A stretch of DNA of 64,000 bases from Darksidea phi (GCA_030770425.1 JASJFT010000172.1:1-64000), one strand, 5' to 3'; positions 10,275 to 21,622 are shown, numbered from the stretch's first letter. The notes: generated by a model not told the origin, from the sequence alone. Numbers and translations are program-made.

Positions 10275-11534
10275 ATGGCTCACACTCGCAACATTCTACC
10301 CTTCCACAAGAAAGATGTTTCTAAAAGGTCTAACGACGGGCAAACCAACAGCCACGAATCCGGCGCGGATCCCGCACCTAACCACTCGCGGAATAAATCG
10401 TGGACACAAAAATGGCGCAACGAACTCGTTGCTGCAGCTGCAGAGTTCGCGGGGACGTTTATGTTCCTTTTCTTCGCTTTCGGAGGAACGCAAGTCGCTA
10501 ATTCGGCTGCTATTGCTGATAATGCGTCGACGGCAGGACTGACCGACAATGATAATTCCATCACGCAAGCTCCGAATACGAGTGTGCTGCTGTACATCAG
10601 TTTGATCTTTGGGTTCAGTTTGATGGTGAATGTGTGGGTGTTTTACCGAGTTAGCGGTGGACTATTCAATCCCGCTGTAAGTCGTACCCTCTCAGACATG
10701 TTAGGATGAAAGTCGTTGGAATAGTATGAAAGACTAAACCCTCCAAGATATTATATCTAGGTGCACAATAAAGTCGCAACTACTGACCGTACACTCTCAG
10801 GTAACCCTCGGCCTCTACCTCATCGGCGCCATAGGACCCACCCGCGCGACCCTCTGCTTCATTTGTCAGATGCTCGCAGGCATCGCCTCCGCCGGTGTCG
10901 TCAGCGCCATCCTCCCTGGTCCTCTAAACGTATCCACAACGCTCGGCTCCGGGGTCTCAGCCACCCAGGGCGTCTTCCTCGAGATGTTCCTTACGTCCCT
11001 CCTCATCTTCACCATCTTCATGCTCGCTGCTGAGAAACACAAAGCTACATACCTTGCTCCGATCGGTATTGGTATCTCTCTTTTCGTTGCTGAGTTGGTC
11101 GGTGTATTCTTCACTGGCGGCAGTTTGAATCCTGCTCGCAGCTTTGGGCCTTGTGTTGTTACCAGGTTGTTCCCCAGCTATCACTACATCTATTGGTTTG
11201 GTCCTCTGATGGGGACGCTGCTTGCATGGGGAATGTATAAAATCGTCAAATCCGTCGAGTACCAGACTGTCAACCCGGGCCAGGATTTCGACGACCACGA
11301 GGTACATTTCGCATCTTCCCACGTCATTCATCAACATGCTAATACCAAACACAGGCTGCCCTCTTCCACCCTCCACACGATCCCGACAGAGCGGACCAAG
11401 TTGAGCGCCCGAACGTCGCCGCCATCGTCGCCGAGCAAGCCGTCCGCATGGCGAGCCATTCATCTAGCGGTGGTAGTGTCGGAGACCGTATGGATGGGAT
11501 TCAAGGAAGGATGTCGGGTGAGGCGCGGACATAG
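10275..11534 (+). CDS. Aquaporin / MIP-family channel
   Basis: Three exons, 10275-10676, 10801-11301 and 11355-11534 (360 aa), with introns of 124 and 53 nt. The first splice joins NPA to VTLG, rebuilding the first NPA motif (SGGLFNPAVTLG); the second NPA motif is GGSLNPARSFGP near residue 243, with the selectivity-filter arginine present. Six hydrophobic segments can be followed, with a long hydrophilic N-terminus (about 50 residues) and a Ser/charged C-terminal tail, as in fungal plasma-membrane aquaporins. It should conduct water; whether glycerol also passes cannot be told reliably here. The short third exon is supported by frame and by the GTACAT...ACACAG splice. Confidence 0.88.
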
Positions 11535-12054
11535 CCAGTTACTTCGCGGTTGAGTGAGTTTGATCGACCAGGGTAGACGGGGCAGGCTCACGGTGTGCGA
11601 GAGTAGGGAAGCGGGTATGTTTCAGGATTCAGTGTTGGTATAATGGAAAGGAGAAGAATGTACAACGTTATAATGGAAAGGAAAAGAACGAACGAGATTA
11701 ACGGAAAATTGAATAGCGGAAAAGCATGGTGTTTGTGGGACGAGATCACGGCATCGAATTGTGGACGACTCGACATAGAATGACTATCGTATATCGCATT
11801 GCTGCTTGCAGTTTCGCCTTGTCTCCCAAGCCTACAATACGCACCTGGCTAGGCGCTGATCTATGGGTGTTTCCGCAAACGCTTTAACGTGCTTAATTCG
11901 CGACTTCCCCCTATTGTAGACCTTATACGATAGCCTTGATTAATGGATACTTGGCTATGACTTCTAGCGTGCCTGGTATTGAGTAAAAAAAAGCATGCTA
12001 GTGGAAACTTGTTGTAATATTTACCATTAGTATAGTTATTCGCTAAATAAAGTA

Positions 12055-12244
12055 ATCATTTAGTTTGGATTTGCATAGTGGCAGTCTCTTTGTAAGGTCC
12101 GCACGAAACACAGTAGGAGTTTGTACAAAGTAGAGGTGTTATACCCACACCTTATACACGATAATAGAGCTGTAGAGCTGTACACAGTACTGCCGATCGT
12201 TAGATACCGACGAGGTGATGTTTCAAACATCGAACATTGAGGCG
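12055..12244 (+). repeat. Family A fragment A3
   Basis: Shares with A2, A4 and A5 the blocks GGATTTGCATAGTGG, AGGTCCGCACGAAACACAG and CTTATACACGATAATAGAGC, then GACGAGGTGATGTTTC. It stops within the first 200 bp of the family. A 10-bp direct repeat AAATAAAGTA flanks it at 12045-12054 and 12245-12254 and could be a target-site duplication, although the right copy overlaps sequence that resembles the element itself. Confidence 0.7.
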
Positions 12245-12418
12245 AAATAAAGTAGCCATATTAAGGGCTATTAGGTTACTTAGTATATAGAAGGACTCTA
12301 AGGCTCTTAATAGGATTAGAGGTTTCTTAATTTGCGAGGCTATTGTACACAAGCTTATACTTGAGTACTGTACTAGATTACTTTCTCTGCGGTAACACTA
12401 ACAGAAATATCAAAGTGA

Positions 12419-12510
12419 CGGTCGTGTCAATCACTTCCGGCGAGAGAGAATAGTGCTTTGTTTTCAATATTGCTGACTATGGATGACTTTAGTCGTGCCT
12501 CGATGTATGC
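12419..12510 (+). repeat. Family C repeat, diverged copy C1
   Basis: Weak match to the C units at 22857-23106: GTGTCAATCACTTCCGGCGAGAGAG is followed after a T-rich spacer by ATGGATGACTTTAGTCGTG. The order and spacing of the blocks agree, but the identity is low. Confidence 0.4.
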
Positions 12511-12869
12511 GAAAATTCGGCTTAGATCTACGCAGTATTCGTCATTCATAAGGTTGTCAAAAAGACTAAACCTTCGAAGGATCATACGATCGATGATGGC
12601 GGGCGTTTCCTATCCGTCGGTACACCGCTGCACTGCTTCAAGAGCGCGTGTGCACGTGGCTCGGAATCATAACGGTGGAATATCCCGGGTGTTTCTTTAA
12701 TTCGACACGAGTGTTCGATGCGATAGTTGAAACTTCGCGTCCTGGGCCGTAGAACGACGAGCACCAAGGGGAACGATCCTACATCATATTCATGTTACGT
12801 GGAATGAAAGAGAACAACGAGCTGATCCTATAAAGTAACGAGCTATGGAAAATGTAGTTGTGGGGTAAG

Positions 12870-13802
12870 CTACATCTCGTTCATAGTAAGCAGAGCAGTG
12901 GAATCATCGAGTTTCCCAGCTTTCACGCCTTCGATCAATTCGCCAACATCCCTTGTTAGATTGATGTAACGGCCATTCAACGCCTTTGCTTCAGATTCAC
13001 TCATGTCCGCTAACGCGACCAAACCATTTGCACTCAGCTCTGGCGTATCCTCCTGAAATTCGCTCTTCATATCGAGCATCCCCTTCATACTGCTATTCGT
13101 AGCCAACTCCTCGTGATTGATGATTTCGTCCCTAGCAAAACCGGTGGCCACTGTTCCTGGGTGTATAGCGTAGACGTGTATGCCCTTGGAGGCAACCTCC
13201 CAAGAAAGAACTTCGGTGAGTTTGATCACAGCGGATTTTGACGAAGAATAAGCCGTCGTAAACGGGATGCCGATGATGCCTGAATCAGAGGCTATGTTGA
13301 AAATGATTCCCTTGCCGCGCGAGAACATGGTCGGTAGAGCAGCATGGATCATGTCTGCTACAGCTCTGACATTGATTTCGTATACGGCCCACCATTTTGA
13401 CATGTCGTCGGCTGCGAGTGTGGAGAAACGAGCAACGCCTGCGTTGTTGATGAGAATATCAATCCCCCCTAATTTTTCGACACACTCCGCAACAGCCCGC
13501 TTGACGAATGCTGAGTCCGTGACATCCCCAGCAATTGCAATACATTTTCTTCCTTTGGCTTCGATTTCGGATGCAGTCGCCGAGAGAGGTTGTTGAGAGC
13601 GACCGATAATAGCAATATTGGCTCCAGCGTTTGCAAAGGCTAAAGCCATAGCTTTTCCTAATCCCTGGCCTCCGCCAGTAATCACAACGGTCTTTCCGAC
13701 ATGAGCTTTCGCATATCTTGACGGATCGATGAACGGATAGGTGTCATTACGCTTGGTCAAACTTGAGGAGGGCTGGCGGAAGCGGTGGTCGAGTTCAACC
13801 AT
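12870..13802 (-). CDS. Short-chain dehydrogenase/reductase
   Basis: Single exon, 310 aa, classical SDR. After a 35-residue N-terminal extension comes the Rossmann cofactor motif TGGGQGLG (42-49), the NNAG motif (119-122), the structural Asn in YEIN (144), and the catalytic pair Tyr185 and Lys189 in AYSSSKSA with Ser candidates at 172-174. HPGTVATGF follows as in the family. The residue after the second beta strand (I-I-G-R) suggests NADP rather than NAD, a weak inference. The substrate cannot be assigned; there is no biosynthetic cluster around it. The ATG at 13802 is the only sensible start. Confidence 0.85.
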   Translation of the reverse strand: MVELDHRFRQPSSSLTKRNDTYPFIDPSRYAKAHVGKTVVITGGGQGLGKAMALAFANAGANIAIIGRSQQPLSATASEIEAKGRKCIAIAGDVTDSAFVKRAVAECVEKLGGIDILINNAGVARFSTLAADDMSKWWAVYEINVRAVADMIHAALPTMFSRGKGIIFNIASDSGIIGIPFTTAYSSSKSAVIKLTEVLSWEVASKGIHVYAIHPGTVATGFARDEIINHEELATNSSMKGMLDMKSEFQEDTPELSANGLVALADMSESEAKALNGRYINLTRDVGELIEGVKAGKLDDSTALLTMNEM

Positions 13803-14660
13803 TTTGAATAATTGCTCTTTACAAGAGGAAGATGGGAGATGATTTTCTGCGTTTCTGAAGCGGTTTTCTGACGAAGAATTCTTATTCTTTTCCTACAGTA
13901 CTTATACATAGAGCACCAAGAAATCCGAATAGAGTCATGTCCTATTTTCTCCGTCCACTTTGGTCCGTGGATATCGTGGAATACTGTATAGAGTTTTGAC
14001 AATATATCCTTACCTTTCTATCCTAGTCATGTTTTCGTCCTTGTTTAGCGAGCCAGCGGCGAAACAACAATCACAAAGATGCATCACCTACACAGTAGGC
14101 TAGATTACCTCCGCATTTCGTCCGTTCAGATGGCGCGAAAATACTAGAAATCTTTGCACTTTTGCGTGATGTTGGCCGGGAATTCTGGCCTGACTGTTGC
14201 GAGTTGTACTTCACCTTGCCTCAGCTGGCTTTTGTCGATCAACAGACTAGTGCGACAGAATTAATTTGTATCAATCGAAAGCTGATGGAGCCTTGTCGCC
14301 GCAGCGCGTGCGACTGAGCTGGAAGGTAGCCCAGTAATGAGGTTGGTGCACTCTACACAATATAGCGGATTCATTCGCCCATAGCGCCGTCAACGGCCCG
14401 AAAGCGCTGGAGCTACCTAAGTAAATTCGCAGCCAAGTAATGATCCTGCTGTTTTTGGGCCGTGTCGGACGAACATACCATGCACTCTCTTCCGCGACTT
14501 CATCCTAGCTCTTTATTGGTATGTCGGTTGTGAAATCGTGTAGTGTGATTCCGCACGCAAGCTCCGCGGTCTAGTCAGAAGAAAAGGGTCAGAACCGGAC
14601 GAATCAGGAGAGATAAAACTGGGAATGTGGTAAGAATTCCAAAACTAGTCTTGTAAGGTA
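13803..14660. other. Intergenic, SDR promoter side
   Basis: No gene or repeat recognised in about 0.85 kb between the SDR start and the DNA transposon remnant. Confidence 0.45.
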
Positions 14661-15483
14661 ACGTGCTCTATCAGTCCCCGGCCCGAATCACTCCTCGGCC
14701 CACCCACCAAAAAAAGACGCCTGTTTCAACGCAACACGAAATGCCGCCCCAACAACGCGCTCAGCATGCGCAAAAATCAGGTAGACTAAAACTATCGATC
14801 AACGTGATTCGAACTAGCCAGATATCGAGTACTCGATCAGCTACGCGGCTATACGATATCCCTAGAACAACGCTTCGACGCCGTCTTCAACACGCCCCCT
14901 TAATACAACAGTTTAATATACAGAAACAAAAGCTACAGCTATCTAAGGAATAGCCTCTAGTAGAGTAGATACTAGAGCTTAACCGACGAGGATTTCCGCT
15001 ATAGATAATCGACGTACGGCGGATAGCTAATACTCTACTTGCCGCGCGCGGTTAGATTCCTATCCTATAGCCTATTAGTATATACTAGACTATACGCTTT
15101 ATTAACGCTTAGCTAGAACTTTATATAAAGTAGAATCGTAAGTTTTATTATAGCATACAAGATATAAGGATTTAGTTAGTTATAATTAATATATAGTTTA
15201 ACTATATTAAAGAGATATATCTATTATATAATACTCTTAATAAGAATATCTATAATTTTAATAAGACTAGCTTTTAGATAGATATTATAGCGATATCGAA
15301 AGTAGTTACTAACTCTAAACGTGCTCGAAGTGCCATATTCAAGGCCATAATAGGACGTAATGTAGAGCTATCTAGGAAGCCTGTCTATAGAATTTCAATA
15401 CAAAATATTCTGGCGTTGTGGCGCAATCAGTCAAAAACGCGCATTGATTTTGGTGAGGTGGGCCGGGGACTGATAGAACACGT
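14661..15483 (+). mobile_element. Internally deleted Fot1/pogo-like DNA transposon (Tc1/mariner superfamily)
   Basis: Perfectly placed ends: TA at 14659-14660 is followed by ACGTGCTCTATCAGTCC and the right end at 15483 is its inverted complement (ACGTGTTCTATCAGTCC read inward), followed by TA at 15484-15485. The terminal inverted repeats run about 24 bp with one mismatch, and the TA duplication is typical of Tc1/mariner and Fot1/pogo elements. At 823 bp it is far shorter than an autonomous Fot1 element (near 1.9 kb). The interior is AT-rich and full of TpA, consistent with RIP. Only the first part of a transposase frame remains (see 14741-14953). Confidence 0.8.
14741..14953 (+). pseudogene. 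N-terminal HTH fragment of a pogo/Fot1-type transposase
   Basis: The frame from ATG 14741 begins MPPQQR and contains ISSTRSATRLYDIPRTTLRR, the helix-turn-helix (psq-like) DNA-binding motif of Fot1/pogo transposases (consensus IS..AA..Y.VP..TL..R). It ends in a stop about 70 codons in, and no DDE catalytic domain follows, so it cannot encode transposase. Confidence 0.65.
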
Positions 15484-15597
15484 TAGGCTAGGAATGAAGG
15501 TTTTCGTCAAGCTTTGGAAAAACGTTATAACCCGTACTACCGCCGTTCTGGTACGATCCGACTTGTAGTAACTGTCTGCAGCTCTAAACCTTGAATA

Positions 15598-15951
15598 ATG
15601 GGGCCCTTGATTATAAAGGGGCCGCTGTTCGGCAGAGCGAGCTCCCTCCACCGCGAATTGCACAAAAAGAAGCGCGACAAGCCACCTCCAGAAGACGATG
15701 CGTACGGCGAGCCAGATGAAGGGTTCTACTCTATTAGTAGCCGGGATGGAAGCCCAGCTGCCCACAGGGGTTCATATTCCGTTCCTTATGCTGCGCCCAC
15801 AAGTGCTACTTCATCTCGCCAGCAGCAGGTCCAACCAGGGTTCGAGAACGTTAAACATGTTGATTATGCCGTGGATCGCTCCATATGTTCCCATCAAAAG
15901 ACATCAATTGCGCTCCCAAGAGCGTATCCATCAAGCGACGAGCAACGATGA
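15598..15951 (+). CDS. Unrecognised ORF, possibly a gene remnant
   Basis: A 117-codon ORF with a basic, charged start (LHRELHKKKRDKPPPEDDAY) and a Ser/Pro/Gln-rich second half. No domain recognised. Just downstream a textbook intron (GTAAGTTTC at 16051 to TTGCACAG at 16124) on this strand suggests a former multi-exon gene, but I could not join the frames. It runs into the 3' end of the pseudogene on the other strand. Confidence 0.25.
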   Translation: MGPLIIKGPLFGRASSLHRELHKKKRDKPPPEDDAYGEPDEGFYSISSRDGSPAAHRGSYSVPYAAPTSATSSRQQQVQPGFENVKHVDYAVDRSICSHQKTSIALPRAYPSSDEQR

Positions 15952-16213
15952 GCTGTTGAACGCGGTACGAGACGGGCTGTCGGACACTGGCGATCCCCAT
16001 CTCAGCCTATCTACACTAGGGTGTCAGTTAAAGCCAAAATGGTAGATTTTATCGTAAGTTTCACGGATTCAAGTTCTTTTATAATCAAAGCTAACCTCCA
16101 TTCATATTGCTGCCTTTGCACAGGTAGAACATATCTGCATTGCAGGAAGTGGGGAGATCGTTGCCAGAACAAGAGTCACACGGACATGAAGAAGATGGAA
16201 CCATGCTGTATTG

Positions 16214-17210
16214 TTATGTAGCTAGATACCCATTTAAAGTGCCTCCGACAGATTTCCCGCACTTTGCACATCTCGCCGATCCTACCAGTTTACAGCGACA
16301 AGCATTTATTCCACTGCGCTTTGGAGGACTGGGATTGGTCTCTGTCTACGCTTCCTCGGCCTCTTCTCTCAACCTAGCGAGTACCTCATCTTGCGCCTGC
16401 ATTTCCTCTGGGTCTTCTTCAGCTCTTCCATTCTTTCCACGGTCTCGTCTTGTCGCTTGTTCAACTTTTCTCGGTACTCATTGGCAGTAACATCCCTTCC
16501 ACAAGAGGCTACAAAACGAGCCGCCATTGTATTCTTCGAAGCTTTGCCTTCATCAATCATCTCATGCTGTGCCTGCAGCATGACCTTGGGGGTACTCGGG
16601 ACGTCGCGCAGAGCTTCCAACGCGAATGTTCGAGTATTCTTCAGCCGCACTGCCTTTTGCCCAGCGCTCCTTATCCTTCCCAAGAGGGTTCTGTCTTGTG
16701 TTAGAGTACTTTCCCGTCGCTCTTTGGTGACCGGATCAGTCGTGCTCTAGAAGGTCGTTGCTAGCACAACATGCTTCAGCGCGTCTTCGCCGCATAATTT
16801 CCGAAACATGCAGAGGTTGTCGAAGGCGCTTCCGACCATCTTCGGAGCGGCGATGCTGTGCAGGTATAAGATACCATTCAGTTTGGCGCCGGCGCGGTAG
16901 GATGAGTCCAACCATTTCAGAATGTTATCGGTTATGGCTTCGTCGGATTCGAACGTGTCATTGAAACTAGGCGTATCAACCAGCGTGTACCGAGTGCCTT
17001 GGTGGGTGAATGAATAGTCGCGGACTTCGCTAGTTTTTGCTCCATCGTCAGTCTTCCTTATTGGCAAAGCACTCCACTAGTGGAAAGCGCGCACCTGAAG
17101 TCAACCCATGGCCTATCTGGATGTCCTCACGGCCAGTGACGTTTTTATGAAGGAGCTCTTCCCCACACCAGTCAATCCCATGACTGCAATCACCACGCCG
17201 GTCTCCATCG
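16214..17210 (-). pseudogene. Decayed paralogue of the P-loop G-domain family
   Basis: Minus-strand relative of the gene at 17850-21622. The P-loop reads VIAVMGLTGVGKSSFIK, then switch-like IQIGHGLTS, the G3 motif VDTPSFNDT, ILYLHSI, and VVLATT followed by a coiled-coil tail. It carries several lesions: the frame shifts at a run of five T near 17145 directly after the P-loop; the Trp of the conserved ATTMW block is replaced by TAG (TGG to TAG) at about 16747; a second frame change lies near 16410-16430; and another in-frame TAG is near 16345. The final stop is at 16214-16216 after a Cys-rich end (CRCKL...CAKCGK). Unlike the neighbour it has no ankyrin or CorA-like part. It is not functional as it stands. 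Confidence 0.7.
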
Positions 17211-17849
17211 TAGAGCAGCCCTGATGCGTTGGCATAGTGGGTCATTTAATTTCATATTGGGGTGTTCGTTAACAACTCCCAAATCAGGCTCAGCAACGCG
17301 CGGCGCAGAGAAGCAGATACGAATGCTGCGCTGGCAGGAAATGTTGCACTGCCTCAAACTACTGCAACAGGCAGACTCGCTTGCAGAAGGCAACTGTCGG
17401 CTCGACATTTTGGGCGATTACTGCAGCTCTCATTGAGTTCTGGGCCTAGCCTTATGCAGTGGCTATACAGTGAGCTGCAGAGAGGGCCAATGAAATTCGG
17501 GGAATGTGCGGGGTCGCCGAACGCATGCATTAGCTTCCGGTTGTAGTTGAGTAAAAGCCTGCATATTCGGTACGCGATTCACCCGATGTTGGTTAGCGCG
17601 GGTTACAATTGGAAGGTTTGCCGGTTCAAGGTTGCGACCACCGTAGCACAGCATATTGCTAACAGTGGCGGGAACTACTTTGCGAAACCCACTCTAGTAT
17701 GTCCCACTTCTAAGCCATGAGCGTAAAGGATTGCACGACGTCCCTTTCGTAACGCGTCAACGCTCGCCCTTCACGAAAGCTAATAATCTACCCCCAATTA
17801 GTTCAGCAAAGAATTAACAACACTCCACCGCCCTGCAGCTTGTTTCGCA

Positions 17850-20800
17850 ATGACTGGAGCAATGTCAAGCATTCAGAATGTCCCGCCGTCAGAGCCACCA
17901 GATCTCAAGTAGGTAGCCATTGCCAAAGTTGTGAAGGCCATCTATGTTGACACTCCAAACAGGCTCGGAGATATCATTATCGCTGTTATGGGAACGACCG
18001 GCAGTGGAAAGACAACCTTTGTAAACCTGTTTGCCGATTACCAACTTGAGGTTGGGCACGGTCTAGAATCCTGTAAGCATTTATCAGGCTCCAATTTCGA
18101 GCGTCACTGTCAACGAGACTCTCGCTGACCCATCCAGGCACTCAGTCAGTGCAGGTAGTGCCTTGTACACTTCCTGATGGAAAGAAGATATACCTAGCGG
18201 ACACTCCAGGCTTTGACGACACATTCCGGAGTGAGTCCGAGGTTCTTCGTGAAGTGGCTTTGTGGTTAAACATGGCACACAAAACACACATCAAGTTAAC
18301 TGGGATTATCTACCTCCATCGTATATTAGATGTGCGCTTCGGAAGCTCTGGTATAAGGAATCTAAGGATGTTCAAGAAGCTTTGCGGTGACGACGGATTG
18401 GGGAGTGTGGTTTTGGCGACAACCATGTGGGAAACTACGAGTAGAGAAATTGGCGAACAACGCGAAGCCGAGCTCCAACAGCAATCAGTATTTTGGCGGC
18501 GAATGATCGAGCAAGGAAGCAAAGTTTTCCGCCATGATGCGGGGCGCACTTCCGGCATGAAAATCATCCAGTATCTAATAGATCGAAAACGGCCGGTCAC
18601 GCTTGACATCCAGCGTGAAATGGTCGACCAGAACTTGCAGTTAGGGCAAACGGGAGCTGGTGCAGAAGTAGCTTCAGAAGTAGAGAAAGCTAAACAATAC
18701 TACGACAAAAGACTCAAGGACCTTGAAACACAACTCGCCGAGGCTCTTGCGAAACAAGATCATGACCGGAAAGAAGAGATTGAGGAGATGGACGTAGAAT
18801 TTGAATCGAAGATTATGCGAGGGCAAGAGGAACTGCGGAGGATACTAGCAGATAGCGAGCAGCTATATGGAGAGACGGGGCGGCGCCTAGCCGATGCTTC
18901 GCTCCACCATGAAAGTTTCATCCTAACGGCCGGCATGTCGCCTAACCAGCGCATTTTCCGGCTTACAAAGGAAAGGTTGGTTGATGACATAAAGGCACTA
19001 CTTTTGCAGCCAAACATCGATATTAACGCCGGGGATACGAACGAATTAACTGTACTTCATTATGCGGCGAGGAACGGAAAACGGGACGCGATAGAACTAC
19101 TGTTAAAAGAAGGTGCTGATATCAACGCAAAAGATAAGTATGGAAGGACTCCCTTGATGATGGCCGCCGAACTATCAGAAGCTACTGGCCAGGAGGTAGC
19201 GGAGCTACTTTTGTCTGCGAAAGACATCGACATTACCGAAGCGGATAGTTTCGGGAGTACAGCACTGATTTATGCGGCTATTTCGGGAAATTATGAAATG
19301 ATGAGGCTACTCCTCAAGTCCGAGAAGGTTGACATCAACCATGCAAGATACGGCGGAGGTACGGCGTTAATTATGGCGGTTGAGTACAAGAGGGAGAAAA
19401 TCATCAGACTACTACTTCATTATGGTGCTTTGCGCGGTGCCAAGGATTTTAGGGGACGCACTGCTCAAGAGCTAGCTCAATCTACAGAGGGGAGTATGGG
19501 ACGGAGGATTTTGGAAATCTTTGGCGAATTTCCCGACACACTCCAGGATGAGAGGAGATCTGACAAGCTGGAGTTGCCACTAAGCGGTAGCTTACCACGG
19601 TGGTCACCTCAACTGCTGTGGAAATTTGTGGAAAGTCACGCCATAGCGAGTAAAAGGATCACCAGTGTCGACTTATCTCCTCTGCCTAAAGATACACTAC
19701 GAAAAGAAGTAATATCAGTTGTGGAGAGAGTAAAGCAATTGATGTGGGAGCCCGCACGGGAAACACACATGCCAGGTCTAGATCACGAGGACCGAAATCT
19801 GGACAAGCCATGGATATGGATTCATGTTCCTTGTAACAATGTACGCGTTGCTTCGAAGTGTTCCCCGTTTTGCCAAATCGATGCTAACTATCATCAGATT
19901 CTGTGGGTCAGGGTACGCATCCACCGTGTTGCTTTCCAAGATAAGACATTATATCATATGCTGACGCCCTGATTGCAGTGGGCAATACAGCATTTGCCAG
20001 CATCATACAAAATGGTCAACGGTACTAATCTCATTGGCGTGATTGACGAAGCTTTTGACGAACTCAAACGGTCGCCGCAATGTCGGCAGGTTCATTGTAC
20101 GACGAAGGAACATGTGTTATCGATTGTGGTAAGAATGAGCCAACATTTCAAATTCGACCTGTAGCTCACACTCGGCTCAGATGCCATATCTTGTGTTTGA
20201 AACTGAAAACTTGCTTGGCGGTCGCACTGAGGAGATCCTCAAGAAAATAGGGCTGTGGGAACCTGCCGACAACAAGCGGTACAAGGTGCAGGAGCGAAAA
20301 CACATTCTACAAATCCCTCAAACCTTGGATCAATCACATTTCGCGACTGATCGACTACCCGAGGCCCGAGATCGTGACCAGGTCACTTTCCGGTACACAG
20401 AAGCCGCAAAGCTCCTTGACGACCGTTTTAGAAAAGCCCAGCTTTTGATGGTCAACCAAGTATGGCTATGGAAAGTCGAAAGTAAGTACTAAGGGTTGGG
20501 GTACGAAGTCGGCAAAAGTGGTTGAGACGGGTGTTATTACCTATTGTCTCATACTGAAGCGCCACTATCTCGCAATCGCGATGCAGTTCGTACCCCTAAC
20601 CGAAAGATGTTTACCCTGCTTTTGATAAATCTAATACATTCTTCGTTCTAGATTTAGTTGTGACAGCATTCCCGGACCCATGGACTCTTCAAGTAAATCA
20701 CTTGTTTGAGAGCTTAAACGATCTTAATCAGCTATCAATCGAAGGCTTTGTCGAACGTATGCTTCGTCAATGCGTCCTTCTCTCCGATGAGCCAGGAGAC

Positions 20801-21622
20801 AGGGGCTGGAGAGAATCGGAGCCCTGGCCATCTATATTTGCAAAGAGCACTACCTCCGTGGTAAAGTATTTCCCCTCCTCAGTTCGCTCGTCGCTAATAT
20901 TCTGGAGGCCCAAGTAGAAACAGATCGGTATAAGATGTTTAGCGACTACATTCGTGGCGTCAGCCAGAGCAACAGATTTGGCCGAGAGCAATCGAAAGAA
21001 GAAGCGGAGCTGGATAGAGAGCTCAAGGCGCTATATGACATCTACCCTGAAACAGAAGGACTGAGACAAGCAAGAGACATTAGAGACGAACTGAAAATGA
21101 TCGAGAGGGTCATTGATAACCAGGAAGCCGTCATTAACCGGTGGAGATGGGCGACCAAGAACAATCGTATGAAAGGATTCGCTTTCACAGAAAGGCGCGA
21201 CACATTAAGGAAGATAGACAAGGAAGCAGAGAATGTAGAGAGACGAGTACCCCACACCTAATCTGCAAGAAAGCTCGAGTGGAAGCTAACAAAATCCAGT
21301 TCAACCAGCTACTTGATCTCAAGCAAAAGCAAGGTAGTTTGAATTTTGCCAGAGATGCTGACAAGCGAGACAAAGAGAACGAGAAGCAGTCCCAGTTGCT
21401 CCTCGCATTCACGATCATTACGGTCATCTTCGTAAGCAACGATCCATACCCTCAGTCGAACAGGTTCCCGCTCTTACAACGTGCCAGACACCACTCAACT
21501 TCGTTGCTGCGTTCATGGCCATTCCAACAAACGAATACCCTCACAGAGAGAGCAACGTCAATTGGAGATGGTGGCAGTCCTTCCTGGGCATGTGTACGGC
21601 AATACCACACAATCTAGCTTAA
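17850..21622 (+). CDS. P-loop GTPase / ankyrin / CorA-like membrane fusion protein
   Basis: Ten exons by hand: 17850-17908, 17963-18072, 18138-19840, 19898-19912, 19979-20128, 20181-20481, 20652-20860, 20908-21234, 21300-21431 and 21488-21622; they sum to 1,046 codons in one frame. Residues 30-37 are the Walker A GTTGSGKT and 78-85 the G3 DTPGFDDT of AIG1/septin-like fungal G domains (G4 is the family's ATTMW form). A coiled coil (about 240-310) is followed by ankyrin repeats (about 350-520; LHYAARNGKRDAIELLLKEG and three more). From WIHVPCNN (near 617) onwards it follows the fungal CorA-like region: MVNQVWLWKVE, then DLKQKQGSL and a membrane segment at about 991-1015. The usual second helix is short or absent. 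Ion transport is unproven. Introns are 47-66 nt except one of 170; exon 4 is only 15 nt. Exon borders around 20861 and 21235 are the least certain. Confidence 0.75.
19898..19912 (+). other. 15-nt micro-exon of the fusion gene
   Basis: Flanked by ATCATCAG on the left and GTACGC on the right, it encodes five residues (ILWVR). It fits between WIHVPCNN and WAIQHLP, where related fungal proteins read NNM.WV. Both neighbouring introns (57 and 66 nt) are phase 0, so skipping it would remove five residues without a frameshift. Confidence 0.6.

Larger units (their letters stand above)
11535..12869. other. Intergenic with decayed repeats A3 and C1
   Basis: Beyond the aquaporin 3' end the sequence turns AT-rich. 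It contains a family A fragment (about 12055-12244) and a weak family C match (about 12419-12510), listed separately; nothing coding is seen. Confidence 0.5.

Noticed and set aside
12045..12254. 10-bp direct repeats AAATAAAGTA as a sure target duplication of copy A3
   Set aside because: AT-rich word, and the right copy overlaps sequence resembling the element, so it is kept only as a possibility.
17590..17650. tRNA-like stretch GGTTAGCGCGGG...GCCGGTTCAAGG
   Set aside because: D-arm and T-loop words are present, but the T stem and acceptor stem do not pair.
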